64,000 bases of DNA. Source: CAYSEW01 sp964430245 (lineage in GTDB: Bacteria > Bacteroidota > Bacteroidia > Flavobacteriales_D > Parvicellaceae). The stretch is taken from contig CAYSEW010000013.1 in NCBI GenBank assembly GCA_964430245.1, positions 1 through 64,000 on the forward strand. The letters are read 5' to 3'. Position 1 is the stretch's first letter. Every line of letters begins with the position of its first letter. Of the stretch, positions 62,763-64,000 are shown one piece after another. Position numbers and translations under genes: made by a program. A model generated the notes under the pieces. It ran no database searches and was not told the DNA's origin. It saw nothing but the letters and a program-made list of their open reading frames with translations.

Positions 62763-64000
62763 TATTTTTTCTCGAATCTTGAGTCAATCTCTTGGTTTTC
62801 TAATTTAATGATGATGGGTTTGCCTTTAAAATTAAAATAAGGTGAATCGCAACAAAATAATTCATTGATTAATCCATCCATTTCAGAGACATTAAGGTCC
62901 CTTCCAGATTTTATACATCCTCTTTTAGAAATAGTCCATGCTAAATTTTCATTATTTGAGATTAATTCATCAGCATTATGTTTGAAATTTTCTAGTATAT
63001 CTTCTATTAGTCCTTTACATTCATTAATGTCAAATCCCATAGGAAGTCCATTAATTACCAGTGTGTTGTTTCCAAAATCATCTATATCGATTCCTGTCTC
63101 TTTTATTTCCTTTAATAATTCAAGACTTAATTCATAGTCGCTGTTAGATAATTCTAACTGTAAAGGGAAGGCTAATTGTTGCGTTTCAATTTTTTTGTCT
63201 TGGAATTGTTGTAATAACCTTTCAAAGACAATTTGATGATGTGCTCTTTCCTGATCAATTAAAATAATTCCAGAGCTTAATGAAGTGACAATGTATTTTC
63301 TCTGGAATTGAAAAATCTTATTATAATGGTTTATTTTAGTAAGTCCAGTCCAGTTTTGTTCTAATTGAGAATCGTCTGTTTGGTTACTCGTCTCATTTAA
63401 GTTTTGATCAAAAGAAATAGAGGGTTCTTTAATCATATCTAATGAATTAGCTATTGCTTCTTGTTTCTCTTTAGACGATACTTTTTCAAATGGATTGTAA
63501 TTTGGGTTTACATTGATTGTAGGAGGTTTAATGGCTTCTCCTTTTTTTAATGGAGGGACTTGAAAGGAAGATTCCTGCTCAAAATCTAAAGAAGGGGAAA
63601 TGCTGTATTTTCCCAATGAATTTTTTACGGTAGATAAAACAATGGCATAAATAGATCGATCGTCTTGAAATTTTACTTCAGTTTTTGTTGGATGGATATT
63701 GATGTCTAAACTGTCTTTAGGAACAGTTAAATAAATAAAATAAGAAGGAAATTGATCTTTGCTGATTAATTCCTTATAAGCATTTCGTACGGCATGGTTC
63801 AAATAGGTGTTTTTGATAAACCTGTCGTTTACAAAAAAGAATTGTTCACCTCTAGTTTTTTTTGAAAATTCTGGTTTTAAAATAAATCCAGAAATTTCAG
63901 TTATAGAAGTTTTTTCTTCTAATGGAACCAGTCTTTCATTGTATTTTTTTCCAAAAATGTTGATGATTCTTTGTCTATTGGTAGCATTAGGAAGGTCAAA
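62762..64000 (-). CDS. mutL: DNA mismatch repair protein MutL, N-terminal part outside window
   Basis: The frame runs to the right edge, so the ATPase N terminus is missing and about 412 C-terminal residues are seen. The part from 64000 down to about 63700 contains PNATNRQRIINIFG, RGEQFFFVNDRFIKN and DINIHPTKTEVKF, the conserved end of the MutL N-terminal domain. A linker follows, then the C-terminal dimerisation domain. Where endonuclease MutLs have DQHAxxE, this one has DQERAHHQIVFE, and the end SPYFNFKGKPII replaces CPHGRP. It is the first gene of the rhomboid operon seen here. Confidence 0.93.
   Translation of the reverse strand, partial: FDLPNATNRQRIINIFGKKYNERLVPLEEKTSITEISGFILKPEFSKKTRGEQFFFVNDRFIKNTYLNHAVRNAYKELISKDQFPSYFIYLTVPKDSLDINIHPTKTEVKFQDDRSIYAIVLSTVKNSLGKYSISPSLDFEQESSFQVPPLKKGEAIKPPTINVNPNYNPFEKVSSKEKQEAIANSLDMIKEPSISFDQNLNETSNQTDDSQLEQNWTGLTKINHYNKIFQFQRKYIVTSLSSGIILIDQERAHHQIVFERLLQQFQDKKIETQQLAFPLQLELSNSDYELSLELLKEIKETGIDIDDFGNNTLVINGLPMGFDINECKGLIEDILENFKHNADELISNNENLAWTISKRGCIKSGRDLNVSEMDGLINELFCCDSPYFNFKGKPIIIKLENQEIDSRFEKK

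Overview
The window is a gene-dense, AT-rich stretch of chromosome from a member of the Bacteroidota, most likely a Flavobacteriales-type gliding or surface-associated marine bacterium. The evidence is several exported proteins with type IX secretion (T9SS) C-terminal signals (types A and B), a PorP/SprF-family protein, a PorE-like TPR/PD40/OmpA lipoprotein, a TonB receptor paired with a DUF4249 lipoprotein, a Rho factor with a large disordered insertion, a short primary sigma factor, and promoters of the Bacteroidota type (TTTG, about 20 nt, TAnnTTTG). A run of exactly 100 N inside a protease gene shows that this is a scaffolded assembly. I see no prophage, IS element, CRISPR array, tRNA or rRNA gene. 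Both edges cut genes: a T9SS cargo protein on the left and mutL on the right.

Layout. 1-8.4 kb: a T9SS cargo tail, a small lipoprotein, mnmE, an exported MORN-type protein overlapping queE, a PorE-like lipoprotein and an FkbM methyltransferase. 7-11.2 kb (minus): a translationally coupled exported trio of lipoprotein, outer-membrane protein and T9SS cargo. 11.3-16.3 kb: an SpoIIAA-like protein, an alkylglycerol-monooxygenase-like hydroxylase, and rarA coupled to a CotH-family T9SS protein. 16.4-21.1 kb: an Mpl-type Mur ligase, rho with a DUF4199 membrane protein, a DUF4293 protein and a YfcE-like phosphoesterase. 21.2-26.5 kb: exported MsrA, two unknown exported proteins, and arginase followed directly by argS. 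26.5-30.7 kb: a T9SS type B HYR-repeat adhesin with its PorP/SprF partner, and a small glucosaminidase. 30.8-36.3 kb: an alpha/beta hydrolase, a bidirectional terminator, rplS, and the trmD, MBL-hydrolase and cysteine desulfurase genes, then glmM. 36.5-42.7 kb (plus): a TPR protein, phosphosulfolactate synthase, rhodanese, DUF368 (PopT-type) transporter, aroE and uvrB. 42.8-47.7 kb: unknown exported proteins, a HAD-like protein, GAPDH and rpoD. 48-52.4 kb: DUF4249 and TonB receptor, then a Deg protease broken by the N gap. 52.5-57.8 kb (plus): dapF, an unknown protein, a GNAT acetyltransferase and an active/inactive M16 peptidase pair. 57.8-64 kb (minus): a DEAD-box helicase, RNase P RNA, an EEP-family phosphatase/nuclease, two rhomboids and mutL.

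Most of the window is housekeeping: translation, tRNA modification, DNA repair, cell wall and amino-acid metabolism. The strain-specific part is cell-surface export through T9SS. The pattern I find most unusual is regulatory: at six gene starts a Bacteroidota -7 box (TAnnTTTG) lies only 3-5 nt, four times exactly 4 nt, before the ATG, which predicts leaderless mRNAs. Convergent genes meet with no room for intrinsic terminators, and some overlap. No clearly new multi-gene system stands out. The best candidates for undescribed function are the coupled exported trio at 6.96-11.19 kb and the dapF-linked unknown protein.
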